From: Methanobacteriota archaeon
Lineage (GTDB): Archaea > Thermoplasmatota > Poseidoniia > Poseidoniales > Thalassarchaeaceae
NCBI GenBank assembly: GCA_002698225.1
Contig: NZWD01000013.1
Span: 1-34,862, forward strand
Direction of reading: 5' to 3'
DNA: 34,862 nucleotides
Position numbers and translations under genes: made by a program. Below are positions 1 to 6,993 of this stretch, in pieces. The notes under the pieces were generated by a model. It did not search any database and had not been told where the DNA came from. It was given only the letters and a program-made list of their open reading frames with translations. How positions within the stretch are numbered: the stretch's first letter is position 1; every line of letters begins with the position of its first letter.

Positions 1-1101
1 CCGCCTTCTGCATTACTGACCTGGGAAGACGAGTATAGAGACATGACCGGGGTAGATGCTGTTTCTGGAGACGGATCTGGAGTAGTGCTTTGTGTTGTTG
101 ATTCTGGAATTGACCCCGAACATCCAGACTTACAGAATATGAATCTTGACGGATGGCATGATGCAATCGGTGAATCGGATTCTCCCTACGATGATGAAGG
201 ACATGGAACTGCGATGGCTGGAATCATTGTGGCTCAAGATGGGCTGACGGGTAATGCTCCAGGAGTGAGTCTGCTAGTTGCCAAGGCTATTGATGACCAA
301 GGTGTAGGTAATGATGAACAGATTGCCGAGTCTGTCGACTGGTGTGTTGCCAGTCAAGCGGACGTGATCTCTCTGAGTCTTGGAGGTGCGCAAGGATTCG
401 GCTCTGGCTTGTTCACCACGGATGCTCTGGAGGAAGCAGTCGAAGACGCAATCAACCAGGGAGTATATGTCGTGGCTGCTGCGGGTAATGATGGCGAGGA
501 TGATGATGGAGATGTCGAATCTCCTGGCTCTGTCGAGGATGTGATCTGTGTTGGCGGAGTCACTCGCACCGGTGCGATATGGACAGGTAGCTCACAAGGA
601 GATAATGACGGTAGAATCTGGCCCAACCCAATCTTCCCGAGAAGTGATCCTGACAAGAAACCGGAAGTGGTCGCACCGGGACACGAAGTTCCGATTCTAA
701 TGGCAGGAGGGTTGAGTTCGGGCTCTTGGTGGGGATGGTCAAGCGGAACATCTGCATCGACAGCTTGGGTTTCCGGTGCTTTAGCTGTCATTCTGGAAGA
801 ACACCCTGAGATACAGCGTGAAGGAGATTCTGGTGGGCCCGGAGCGGTAGCTCAGATGAAGGAGTTGATTATGCAGAACTCGCAGATGAAAGAAGGTCAG
901 AGCGAGCATGATGAACACTACGGCTATGGCCATCTGAGGGTAGATCTGCTGATTGATGCCCTGAGTAACTCGACTGATGAGTCATCCAATTATTCGGAGA
1001 ACAATCAGCCTTCTTTCGAAGAGCGGATTGACGACCCCATTCAGGTTCGTCGGAGTACCGCGAGAGTGCCCCCCGTAAGCTCTACGAATCCCAGAGAATG
1101 A
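1..1101 (+). CDS. Subtilisin-like serine protease (S8 family), 5' end cut by window edge
   Basis: Probable secreted or cell-surface endopeptidase of the subtilase fold. The reading frame is open from base 1; the first ATG in the window is at 43, but the 14 codons before it (ending LLTWEDEYRD) look like the usual lead-in to a subtilase domain, so the gene most likely starts outside. Counting from the ATG at 43, the catalytic triad is visible: Asp20 in VVDSGID, His54 in DDEGHGTAMAG and Ser237 in SGTSAST; the oxyanion-hole Asn is probably in AAAGNDG (about residue 148). The catalytic domain ends near residue 310, followed by about 40 polar residues with no membrane segment. Its end overlaps the convergent methyltransferase-like gene by 61 bp. 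Signal peptide and propeptide, if any, are out of view. The family call is firm; the substrate is unknown. Confidence 0.93.
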   Translation, partial: PPSALLTWEDEYRDMTGVDAVSGDGSGVVLCVVDSGIDPEHPDLQNMNLDGWHDAIGESDSPYDDEGHGTAMAGIIVAQDGLTGNAPGVSLLVAKAIDDQGVGNDEQIAESVDWCVASQADVISLSLGGAQGFGSGLFTTDALEEAVEDAINQGVYVVAAAGNDGEDDDGDVESPGSVEDVICVGGVTRTGAIWTGSSQGDNDGRIWPNPIFPRSDPDKKPEVVAPGHEVPILMAGGLSSGSWWGWSSGTSASTAWVSGALAVILEEHPEIQREGDSGGPGAVAQMKELIMQNSQMKEGQSEHDEHYGYGHLRVDLLIDALSNSTDESSNYSENNQPSFEERIDDPIQVRRSTARVPPVSSTNPRE

Positions 1102-1832
1102 TTCTCACTCACGCCCTTTACAAACGAAATCCACTGGTTAAACGATTCCACTTTCTTCTGAGCGGAGGTCATTTCGGAAGGTGAACCCGCCACACCTACA
1201 TCACCTGTCGGAACCTCTGGCTCCTGTACGAGTAATACGCCCCCAGGAGAGAGTAGCTCGAACGCAGATTCAGCAGTAGAGGATCTATCCGACTCGGGTA
1301 CATCAATGACGACGAGATCGAGGGGCAGAGGGAGAGGAGAGGGTTGAGCGGTTTGTGGTAGAGCCGCTGTGGCTGCAGACCATGTCGCTGCCTCGGCAGC
1401 CAACTCGCTCCATGGCATTTGGATTACTTGCGTCCATACTTCTGCCCCATGGCGCCTGATTAGCCTGTCAATAATCACTCCAAATTTGCCCCCCGGTTCG
1501 ATGATTCGGAAACTATCTGGCTTAGATGGTGGGACCTCAGGAGGGTTTGCAGGATCTCCACACCATAAGTCGAGCAACCATGCAGAAAGGTGTCCGATTC
1601 CACCTCCGATTAGAACGGCGTTCTTGGCGGGAATTCTACTTGAGATATCTCTGATTCTAGCGCGCATAGATCGAGGTAGGGGGCGTAGACTCATGTGAAG
1701 CATCTGCTCGCCGATTCCTGCGGCTATCGCCGGCTCAGAATCATCCCTCTCGACATCATCTGACAACAGTAGCGAGAACATCTCCTCCTCTGACATCTGA
1801 GGCAGCCCTATTCCGCCATCCTCAGTAGCCAT
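1041..1832 (-). CDS. Predicted class I SAM-dependent methyltransferase-like protein
   Basis: A 263-residue protein with a Rossmann-type methyltransferase layout. Residues 73-85 read VLIGGGIGHLSAW, a good glycine-rich SAM-binding motif I. RIIEPGG (about 109-115) fits the acidic end of strand 2, LDLVVIDVPE (about 170) fits motif IV, and LLSPGGVLLVQEPE fits the motif VI strand-turn-strand. A similar arrangement is seen in spermidine-synthase-like and O-methyltransferase proteins, but no substrate-specific motif is recognisable. The N-terminal 60 residues are an acidic helical extension. The ATG at 1832 is in a good context (GCCATGGCT). The gene is divergent from the zinc-finger gene and converges on the subtilase with a 61-bp overlap, so no operon partner is visible. 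Cytoplasmic; function unknown. Confidence 0.65.
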   Translation of the reverse strand: MATEDGGIGLPQMSEEEMFSLLLSDDVERDDSEPAIAAGIGEQMLHMSLRPLPRSMRARIRDISSRIPAKNAVLIGGGIGHLSAWLLDLWCGDPANPPEVPPSKPDSFRIIEPGGKFGVIIDRLIRRHGAEVWTQVIQMPWSELAAEAATWSAATAALPQTAQPSPLPLPLDLVVIDVPESDRSSTAESAFELLSPGGVLLVQEPEVPTGDVGVAGSPSEMTSAQKKVESFNQWISFVKGVSENHSLGFVELTGGTLAVLRRT

Positions 1833-1907
1833 GGCATCTGCTCTAGGGGGCTTCTATTCAATCATCGCATTGGATGGCTTCAAGTGGAAGATGATTGCCG
1901 AAGACAC

Positions 1908-2516
1908 ATGACAGAAGGTCTTGATGAGGATGCAGGGCCGCAGATTACCGAGTGCCTGAATTGCGCGCAGTCCACCGAGCACGAGGTACTTCGTAGGACT
2001 CCTCGTGGGAGTGGTATCGATGTCCTTGCCAGATGTATCGAATGCAGCAAGGTACAGACTGTCGTAATCCGGCCTCCAAGACCTGTGAGATTGGTCTTCA
2101 CGCTATCAGAGGGAGCATCTAGTAGGGCTCAGGAAATTGAGATTGATGAGGATGAGGTGCTCGCAGTAGGGGAGGTCTTTGAGTGGGACTCGGCACAATG
2201 GGAGATTACCCGAATTGACAGTGTAGGCTCTCGACCTCGCAAAACCTTGCCGGTTACTAAGATAGTAGCTGCTTGGGCTGTCCGCAAGGACAGAGTCACG
2301 GTCAGACTCACCATGACAGAAGGAGAGGAGAGTTCATCCGAGGCATTGGAGTGCAATCCCGAGCAGGAGTTCTCATGTGGGAATGTGATTGAGGTAGGAG
2401 GTAGGACTTGGCGTATCAGAGCTATACATACCGGCAAGGGCAGGACGCTTAGAGGGAAGCGTGCGGCATCAGATATTCGTAGGATATACCTTCACCCAAT
2501 CAATTCAAGGGACTAG
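1908..2516 (+). CDS. HVO_0476-like archaeal zinc-finger protein
   Basis: A protein of about 200 residues resembling the conserved euryarchaeal HVO_0476/COG1326 family of putative zinc-finger proteins, whose biochemical role is not established. Two CxxC knuckles are seen near the N terminus (ECLNC and RCIEC, 27 residues apart), enough for one zinc ribbon. They are followed by two similar beta-rich modules: each has a strand containing LVFTLSEG or VRLTMTEG, then a DEVLAVGEVFEWD / EQEFSCGNVIEVG stretch, then W-x-I-x-x-I. This suggests an internal duplication. The frame could start eight codons earlier at a GTG (1884); the ATG at 1908 was chosen because the zinc domain begins soon after it. It overlaps the convergent proline dehydrogenase gene by 4 bp. 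Confidence 0.72.
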   Translation: MTEGLDEDAGPQITECLNCAQSTEHEVLRRTPRGSGIDVLARCIECSKVQTVVIRPPRPVRLVFTLSEGASSRAQEIEIDEDEVLAVGEVFEWDSAQWEITRIDSVGSRPRKTLPVTKIVAAWAVRKDRVTVRLTMTEGEESSSEALECNPEQEFSCGNVIEVGGRTWRIRAIHTGKGRTLRGKRAASDIRRIYLHPINSRD

Positions 2517-3490
2517 CGTTTGTTAGTCCATGGCATCAGCAGCGCCTTAGTAACATGGAAGGCAATCTCTGGATTCTCCCTCAGGCGACGCATGCTGTAT
2601 TCATACCACTTGGTCCCGTATGGCACATATACTCTCGTTGTATGCCCCTGCTCCGAGAGTTTTCGTCTGACATCTCCCCTCACTCCGAGCAAGAACTGGA
2701 ATTCGTAACCCGGCCCCTTACCTGCCCATAACGCAGGCGATTCGGTATTTCTTGGATCGGGCTTGTCCGGCCCCATGTTTCTACTCTTCAAGGCTGATAG
2801 AGCATAGGAAATCACCGGATTATCATGCGAAGCTATCGCAGTGTATGCTCCTGAATCGAGCATTGCATCAATAGCATCGTTAGTGCCATGCACAATATCC
2901 CAGTATTTTGTGTGAGCGATATTCTCCGGCTCGAGGTAGATTCCCTTGCAGATTCTGAAATCGGTCTGATTACCAGTAGTAGCGCATACTTCAGATATGT
3001 CGGAGAGGGTTCGCATTAGCCGGCCTTGGAGTACTAATCCGATGTTGTGAAGTCCTTTCTCGTGCATTGCTGTGCAGACCCCTATAGTAGGCCCAGTGAC
3101 TCTGTGATCCTCCATATCCAAGCGGACGAACATGTTGTGCTGCGCTGCCTTTCTTACTAGATTCTCGATGTTATCCAGTGCGGCATCGGGATCAATCAGC
3201 AGACCAAATGCAGTGGGTTTGATTGAGATGTTAGCATCGAGGTTATTCTCAGTGATGGAGTCGATAAGGGTTGAATACTCTTCGATGAAGAACTCGGCCT
3301 CCTCCATTGAACTAATCTCTTCCCCTAGGACATCCACCGTGAAACAGGCCCCCTCATCGCTCATATCTCGCATCAGGGAGATTGCACTTTCCATGTCTGA
3401 CCCGGCGACATATCTCTTCGATACCCAGCGGATAAATGCCTTTGGAGTAATGGGCATCAAGCCGACGACCAACTGTCCGAACAGCCTCAT
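2513..3490 (-). CDS. Proline dehydrogenase (monofunctional, FAD-dependent)
   Basis: Oxidises L-proline to delta-1-pyrroline-5-carboxylate, passing electrons via FAD to the membrane quinone pool; the first step of proline breakdown to glutamate. The 325-residue length fits the monofunctional PRODH barrel, without the P5C dehydrogenase half of PutA. Family motifs appear in order: SIKPTAFG (about 89), FVRLDMED, VLQGRLMRT, RICKGIYLEPE (the flavin/substrate strand), IASHDNPV, GYEFQFLLGVR and, near the C terminus, VYVPYGTKWYEYSMRRLREN, where the YxxRRLxEN block contributes the substrate-binding arginines. Start at the ATG at 3490. It lies 37 bp downstream of dtdA on the same strand, so the two may be co-transcribed. 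No P5C dehydrogenase is in the window. Proline use agrees with the glutamate dehydrogenase and amino-acid transporter further along. Confidence 0.93.
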   Translation of the reverse strand: MRLFGQLVVGLMPITPKAFIRWVSKRYVAGSDMESAISLMRDMSDEGACFTVDVLGEEISSMEEAEFFIEEYSTLIDSITENNLDANISIKPTAFGLLIDPDAALDNIENLVRKAAQHNMFVRLDMEDHRVTGPTIGVCTAMHEKGLHNIGLVLQGRLMRTLSDISEVCATTGNQTDFRICKGIYLEPENIAHTKYWDIVHGTNDAIDAMLDSGAYTAIASHDNPVISYALSALKSRNMGPDKPDPRNTESPALWAGKGPGYEFQFLLGVRGDVRRKLSEQGHTTRVYVPYGTKWYEYSMRRLRENPEIAFHVTKALLMPWTNKR

Positions 3491-3527
3491 CTAGGCACAT
3501 GCAAGACGGGGAGAGCCTTCACAATTG

Positions 3528-4463
3528 CTAGGATTGATTCAGTTCCTTTCCTCGCCTTACAGGCACACCTAACTCGTCCAAAAGCCGCAATATTGCCGTT
3601 CTCTGCCAGCCCTTGAATGACTTCCTGTCGAGATGAGCGAAGAATCGCCCTCCTGGAAATGACGACATCGTGGACTCCACCGAGGTTTGGATGGAGTGCT
3701 TCCAAGCCCCATCCGGCTCATCTCCTTCTATATGATTCTCGAAAGGTAAGGCGTAATTCGCCAGCAGGTGACCCACCCATAGATTGGATTCTGACAAGAC
3801 CGCCTTGTGCCTGGGAGCATAGTGGCCCCCTCCAAGTCCAATCATAACATCTCCTCCTGCTTCCCAAGATACTGACTCAGAACCGTCAAGTCCGAGATTA
3901 TTCGAGATGACACTCGCCCAAGCGTCACCCGCAGCCGAGCTTTTCCATTGGCTCTCTGTGGAACCTATCTCAATGTACAGTGTGGGTGTGGATAGAACCG
4001 GCCCGTGATGCGTCGTCTCCAGGGTCAAATCATACTCCTCGTCGAGTCCACGTGATCTACCTTCTGCCAGCATGCCTCTGAACAGAGATGCGAACCTAGG
4101 AGAAGGAGGTACGACTGTTCCTCTCCGGCCTCCTGCTAGGCCCTCTTCCCCATGAGGAGTCTCTCCGGGGATTCCAATTGCATGTAGTGTCAGTGCAGGA
4201 GTATTGCTGGCTGAGACATGTCTTGAGAGGATCAAGACTTCATCCAGTTCGCAACCAGTTTGCTCCTCATGAATGGCGTCTATACCATCGGCATGGATGT
4301 GTAACTGCTCAATGAGGAGCAAATGGACATCACGCAACTGGTGATGGTGTATCGTACCATGAGGCATAGTTGATGGCTCAGACCACCCACCAAGGTCGAG
4401 CATTGCCCGATGCAGATTGAGAGATGCTTCGTCCCCGGACGAAGCCATCAGTAGGGTGACCAT
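3528..4463 (-). CDS. dtdA: D-aminoacyl-tRNA deacylase, archaeal DtdA/GEK1 type
   Basis: Zinc-dependent hydrolase that removes D-amino acids wrongly attached to tRNA, protecting translation. This is the archaeal/plant type, unrelated to bacterial DTD1. Characteristic blocks are visible: ASLNLHRAML near the start, LTLHAIGIPGETPHGEEG in the middle, LTLETTHHGP followed by LYIEIGSTESQW, and GLGGGHYAPRHKAV; the conserved histidines are the likely metal ligands. The open frame extends upstream to 4514, but the ATG at 4463 puts MVTLLMASSGDEASLNL at the N terminus, matching the usual short beta-strand start of the family and leaving about 70 bp for a promoter facing the divergent gene at 4535. The C terminus (GKELNQS) lies close upstream of the proline dehydrogenase gene. 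Confidence 0.92.
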   Translation of the reverse strand: MVTLLMASSGDEASLNLHRAMLDLGGWSEPSTMPHGTIHHHQLRDVHLLLIEQLHIHADGIDAIHEEQTGCELDEVLILSRHVSASNTPALTLHAIGIPGETPHGEEGLAGGRRGTVVPPSPRFASLFRGMLAEGRSRGLDEEYDLTLETTHHGPVLSTPTLYIEIGSTESQWKSSAAGDAWASVISNNLGLDGSESVSWEAGGDVMIGLGGGHYAPRHKAVLSESNLWVGHLLANYALPFENHIEGDEPDGAWKHSIQTSVESTMSSFPGGRFFAHLDRKSFKGWQRTAILRLLDELGVPVRRGKELNQS

Positions 4464-4534
4464 GTCTCGCAATGGGGGCACGCGTATAATCACTCCAGCC
4501 ACACCTTCAAGCACGGTGGCGGGGAGCGGATGGC

Positions 4535-5446
4535 ATGCAAGGGGCTCGGTTCGACTTCCAACCCATGAGAGTCGATCAGGGCGAGGCTGCTAAGGTACTG
4601 GTTGGATGCTCGGGCGAGTTACTGAGAATCGATGTAGATGGAAAGTCCTTGCACGAACCGGTCACTCCGTTTCCTACGAGTATCTCAGGAGGAGTTGTAA
4701 TGCGGGAATATTGGCTAGGGACCTGGGTAGATCAGGAACTGCGACAAGCCAGGATGGCAGCTCTCCCTCTAGAAGGCAAATGGGAAGATGGGGGTGGCAG
4801 ACAACAACTCAGAGAGGTACCCGATACAGATGTCTTGATGCCTGCTGCATCAATCTGGGCAAGACGACTTGATGCAGAGCCGATGGCACTCACCCGGGTC
4901 TCCGACGGGGCTGTATTCGCGACTTTGAACAGAGGCGTGTACTTGATTGATGACGGGGCCGAAGAGTTGTGGAGGTCGCCCTACCCAGAGTGGCCGGGGT
5001 TATCGAAGTTCCAAAACTCAGACACTCTAGTTTCATGCACAGAACATGACGGGAGAATCGGGCTGTGGTCACGGTCGGGTTCAGTGACATTGCTCAATGG
5101 AGAAGATGGATCATTCGTCTCAAGTCATGTAGTTGGCCTGACGAGTCCAATGGCAGGAGTAGAATACAGTGAGGAGGGGGGTTGGTTTGTGATGCTGGAG
5201 AGTGGGGGTGCAGTAATTCTAGAGGATATTTCACAGTCGCCTCGGATGCTGAATACTCCTGGGCCAGTCTTCGATGCCAATTATTCAGATGGCAGATGGA
5301 GATGGACTGGCTGGAGGCACGATGGTTCGGATCTCGGCGAAGGTTGCAATATTGCGGCTCGCAGAGATGTAGGTGTCGCCATAGTAGGAGATAATGTTGT
5401 CACGAATGATGGAAGATGGGATATTTTCCGTGCTGCCTCACTCTAG
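4535..5446 (+). CDS. Hypothetical protein, WD40/beta-propeller-like
   Basis: No family recognised. The 303-residue product has no signal peptide or membrane segment. It consists of repeating beta-hairpin units with small-hydrophobic-aromatic strand patterns such as VLVGCSGELLRIDVDGK, AVFATLNRGVYLIDDGAEELW, TLVSCTEHDGRIGLWSRSG, GWFVMLESGGAVILED and VAIVGDNVVTNDGRWDIF. The LWSRSG and IGLW pieces recall WD40/PQQ-like blades, so a cytoplasmic beta-propeller of about six blades is inferred. Start at the ATG at 4535; another in-frame ATG lies ten codons in. It is divergent from dtdA, with about 70 bp between them, and its last 9 bases overlap the end of the convergent rps27ae gene. A binding or scaffolding role is plausible but unproven. 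Confidence 0.6.
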   Translation: MQGARFDFQPMRVDQGEAAKVLVGCSGELLRIDVDGKSLHEPVTPFPTSISGGVVMREYWLGTWVDQELRQARMAALPLEGKWEDGGGRQQLREVPDTDVLMPAASIWARRLDAEPMALTRVSDGAVFATLNRGVYLIDDGAEELWRSPYPEWPGLSKFQNSDTLVSCTEHDGRIGLWSRSGSVTLLNGEDGSFVSSHVVGLTSPMAGVEYSEEGGWFVMLESGGAVILEDISQSPRMLNTPGPVFDANYSDGRWRWTGWRHDGSDLGEGCNIAARRDVGVAIVGDNVVTNDGRWDIFRAASL

Positions 5447-5608
5447 TTCAGCGGAATGACCGCACTTGCCGCAGACCTTCCTGTTAGAGTGGACTCCAAG
5501 GAAAACTCCGGGCCCGCAGGTAGGGCAGAACTCTCCATTTCTAACCAACTCGCCATCCTCGACTGAGTACTTTGAGTGCTTGCCGTTGGGGTTGGGTCCT
5601 TCTCCCAT
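5438..5608 (-). CDS. rps27ae: Small ribosomal subunit protein S27Ae (eS31), zinc ribbon
   Basis: A 56-residue gene below usual ORF-length cut-offs. The translation begins MGEGPNPNGKHSKYSVEDG and contains FCPTCGPGVFLG and VCGKCGHSAELE, placing zinc-ligand cysteines at 28, 31, 46 and 49. This is the archaeal S27Ae pattern (CPRCGPGVFLA...CGKCGYTEF in relatives), the same zinc ribbon that is fused to ubiquitin in eukaryotes. It is a structural protein of the 30S head. The ATG at 5606-5608 lies two bases after the stop of rps24e, so translation is probably coupled. The stop (TCA on the plus strand, 5438-5440) overlaps the end of the convergent propeller-like gene. It is the last gene of the rpo7-spt4-rps24e-rps27ae operon. 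Confidence 0.95.
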   Translation of the reverse strand: MGEGPNPNGKHSKYSVEDGELVRNGEFCPTCGPGVFLGVHSNRKVCGKCGHSAELE

Positions 5609-5610
5609 AT

Positions 5611-5979
5611 CTACTCACTCCCCTCTGACTCTTTTCCGGGAGCCTCTTCTTCAGTAGCTTCTTCCTCTGATGGTTTCGGTTCAGCAGCGGCCTTCTGCAC
5701 TCCTTGCTCTGAAGAGTGTCTAGCCTTGACATACTCGGGCTCAAGTTCCGCAGACTCTGCTGAGTCGTACACTAGAGCAAGCCCTGTAGTCTGAGGCATC
5801 CCGAATCGGGTGCTGACCTCCTTTACGAAAACCAATTCCTCCTTGGCACCAGGCTCGGCCTTAGCAGCCGCGGCTCTCATATCCTTCAGAGAAGGGGTTG
5901 CTGAGTTTGCGTGATTCCAGACAAAGCGAATCTCAACACGGCCCAACAGCGGGTTCTCCTTCCTCTCCGTGACTTCCAT
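5611..5979 (-). CDS. rps24e: Small ribosomal subunit protein S24e with acidic C-terminal extension
   Basis: Ribosomal protein eS24, a small-subunit structural protein shared by archaea and eukaryotes. The N-terminal pattern MEVTERKENPLLGRVEIRF, then ATPSLKDMRA, then VKEVSTRFGMPQTTGLALVYDS matches the family (the core is about 95 residues: strand, helix, and the FG-x-x-x-T-G-x-A-x-V-Y-D signature). Residues from about 93 to 122 form an Ala/Glu/Pro/Lys-rich acidic tail ending GKESEGSE, longer than in compact archaeal homologues and probably disordered. Spacing is 13 bp from spt4 upstream and 2 bp to rps27ae downstream, so it lies inside one transcription unit with two RNA polymerase-associated genes. 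Confidence 0.96.
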   Translation of the reverse strand: MEVTERKENPLLGRVEIRFVWNHANSATPSLKDMRAAAAKAEPGAKEELVFVKEVSTRFGMPQTTGLALVYDSAESAELEPEYVKARHSSEQGVQKAAAEPKPSEEEATEEEAPGKESEGSE

Positions 5980-5992
5980 CTAGAAACCTCCT

Positions 5993-6211
5993 CTATCGGA
6001 TGTTGACCTTCAAGGCATAATTACCTGGATCTGAGACATTCAATCTCTTCGCGACCTCAGAACGGTCTGGGTCTAGAATGACTACGAACCCCTGCCAATC
6101 AGTAGTGACTGGGGACCCTGGGCAGTGCATGCACTGAGGTGGGTCGCTCTTCTTCTCAGGATCGGGGAGAATTCTGTTACATTCTCCACATGCGAAGGGC
6201 TGCTTTGCCAT
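5993..6211 (-). CDS. spt4: Transcription elongation factor Spt4 (RpoE'')
   Basis: Archaeal Spt4, the small zinc protein that binds Spt5 NGN and raises RNA polymerase processivity. The 72-residue product starts MAKQPFACGECNRILPD and carries cysteines at 8, 11, 27 and 30, forming the zinc ribbon. It continues with TTDWQGFVVILDPDRSEVAKRLNV, the conserved WxGxVxIxDPxxSExAxxL signature. The open frame extends 12 codons upstream, but the ATG at 6211 is preferred because it begins one base after the rpo7 stop and matches family starts. It is the second gene of the operon. The GTP-dependent dephospho-CoA kinase gene that often separates spt4 from rps24e in other euryarchaea is absent here. Confidence 0.95.
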   Translation of the reverse strand: MAKQPFACGECNRILPDPEKKSDPPQCMHCPGSPVTTDWQGFVVILDPDRSEVAKRLNVSDPGNYALKVNIR

Positions 6212-6212
6212 C

Positions 6213-6770
6213 TCAATCATCCTCCTCGCCGAGCCAATCAAAGGCACCGAGCCCCTCCATCTTGCAATTCAAGCCGATCTTGGAAGACCTTGGGTCGTTT
6301 TGGTTGATTGACTTCGAAACTATTCTCGAACGGACTGGAGATCCTTCCTCAAGGTGCTTACCGCTCTGGGTGCCCTCAATCCTCTTGCTCTGAGCGCCTA
6401 GATGGACCTGAACTGGTTCATCGAGAATTTGTGACTTGTGTAGTAGTGCCTCAACCGGACCAATCCTAACGAATGCACCGTATTCGGAGATCTCCGAAAC
6501 GGCTCCGTCTATGACCTCATTGTTCTCCATAGTAAAGACGAGTGCCTTGAAGCGGACATTCTGATAAATCGCTCCGTCTCCGTGGATGATTTTACCTCTG
6601 CCCATGGCCTCGTGGTCGAATGTCAGTAGAGTGTAATCTTCACTCTCATCGAAGCGTCCCTCAAAAGCATCGTGAGCCAGTTCGTCAATATGCTCCTCGA
6701 GCTTGCGGCCTGCTCGAATGTACTCTGCTGGAATGCGTATGGTGTCCTCTCTTGTAACGAGGCTGTACAT
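6213..6770 (-). CDS. rpoE1: DNA-directed RNA polymerase subunit Rpo7 (RpoE1)
   Basis: Rpo7 forms the stalk of archaeal RNA polymerase with Rpo4 and binds emerging RNA; it is the homologue of eukaryotic RPB7. The N-terminal tip domain is seen in MYSLVTREDTIRIPAEYI and GRGKIIHGDGAIYQNVRFKA, where GDG-x-x-Y is the family signature. The S1/OB domain follows with EVIDGAVSEISEYGAFVRIGPVEALLH and a C-terminal RSRIVSKSINQNDPRSSKIGLN block. The 185-residue length is normal. The ATG at 6770 is preceded by an AGGAG about 9 bases upstream. It is the first gene of the operon rpo7-spt4-rps24e-rps27ae, with a structured leader and a TATA-like box upstream. Confidence 0.97.
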   Translation of the reverse strand: MYSLVTREDTIRIPAEYIRAGRKLEEHIDELAHDAFEGRFDESEDYTLLTFDHEAMGRGKIIHGDGAIYQNVRFKALVFTMENNEVIDGAVSEISEYGAFVRIGPVEALLHKSQILDEPVQVHLGAQSKRIEGTQSGKHLEEGSPVRSRIVSKSINQNDPRSSKIGLNCKMEGLGAFDWLGEEDD

Positions 6771-6794
6771 GTCATCGGGCTCCTGTGGGACTCA

Positions 6795-6840
6795 CCTAGA
6801 GGACGGCCGTAGGAAGGGAGTTTCCTCCCGTCCCTCATCG
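6795..6840 (-). promoter_or_regulatory. Possible structured 5' leader of the rpo7 operon
   Basis: Between the putative rpo7 promoter and its start codon, GAGGACGG at 6799-6806 can pair with CCGTCCCTC at 6828-6836 (one bulged base). Inside it, GGGAG (6816-6820) can pair with CTCCC (6825-6829) around a GAAA tetraloop on the transcribed strand. A different pairing, AGGAA (6811-6815) with TTCCT (6822-6826), excludes the inner stem. These stems are read directly; a regulatory role is inference. It could also be simply a GC-rich spacer. Confidence 0.35.
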
Positions 6841-6890
6841 GCAGTGCCTCTGGAGGAGAGTTCCTTGTAACCCGGCGACCGGCCCGTCCT

Positions 6891-6897
6891 GTATAAG
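6891..6897 (-). promoter_or_regulatory. TATA-like box for the rpo7 operon
   Basis: On the minus strand the bases read CTTATAC within a GC-rich stretch, about 120 bases upstream of the rpo7 ATG. With archaeal spacing, transcription would start near 6866-6870, giving a leader of about 100 nt that contains the hairpins at 6795-6840. Assigned only by resemblance. Confidence 0.35.
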
Positions 6898-6940
6898 CGC
6901 AACGGATGCAATCTACCATTCGGCTAAGCCCAAGGTCCTT

Positions 6941-6957
6941 TCAGACCGTAGGTCTGA
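6941..6957. promoter_or_regulatory. 17-bp perfect inverted repeat upstream of the giant surface protein gene
   Basis: TCAGACC, a GTA spacer and GGTCTGA form a perfect 7-bp inverted repeat. It ends three bases before the TATA-like box at 6961, where TFB or a repressor/activator would contact DNA. It looks like an operator for a dimeric regulator. There is no T-run, so a terminator is less likely. Confidence 0.45.
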
Positions 6958-6960
6958 GCG

Positions 6961-6970
6961 ATATTATAGG
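6961..6970 (+). promoter_or_regulatory. TATA-like box of the FG-GAP protein gene
   Basis: ATATTATAGG lies with its centre about 29 bases before the ATG at 6994. Archaeal transcription starts about 25 bases after the TATA centre, so the message would be nearly leaderless; this supports 6994 as the start codon. The assignment is by position and composition only. Confidence 0.5.
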
Positions 6971-6993
6971 GCGAATGTTCAAGTGGATTCGGA

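Noticed and set aside
1041-1101. Possible programmed frameshift or fusion where subtilase and methyltransferase-like genes overlap
   Set aside because: The genes are on opposite strands and simply overlap at their 3' ends, as do other convergent pairs in this compact genome.
1369-1698. A 109-residue open frame on the plus strand inside the methyltransferase-like gene
   Set aside because: It is antisense to a gene with good motif I and family-like strands; its own translation shows no motif and has odd composition.
6795-6840. GAGGAAA on the minus strand, resembling conserved region I of RNase P RNA
   Set aside because: The hallmark continues AGTCC; here it is ACTCCC and forms a simple hairpin. 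Only about 45 bases separate it from the rpo7 start, far too short for the rest of RNase P RNA, and no other conserved block is found.
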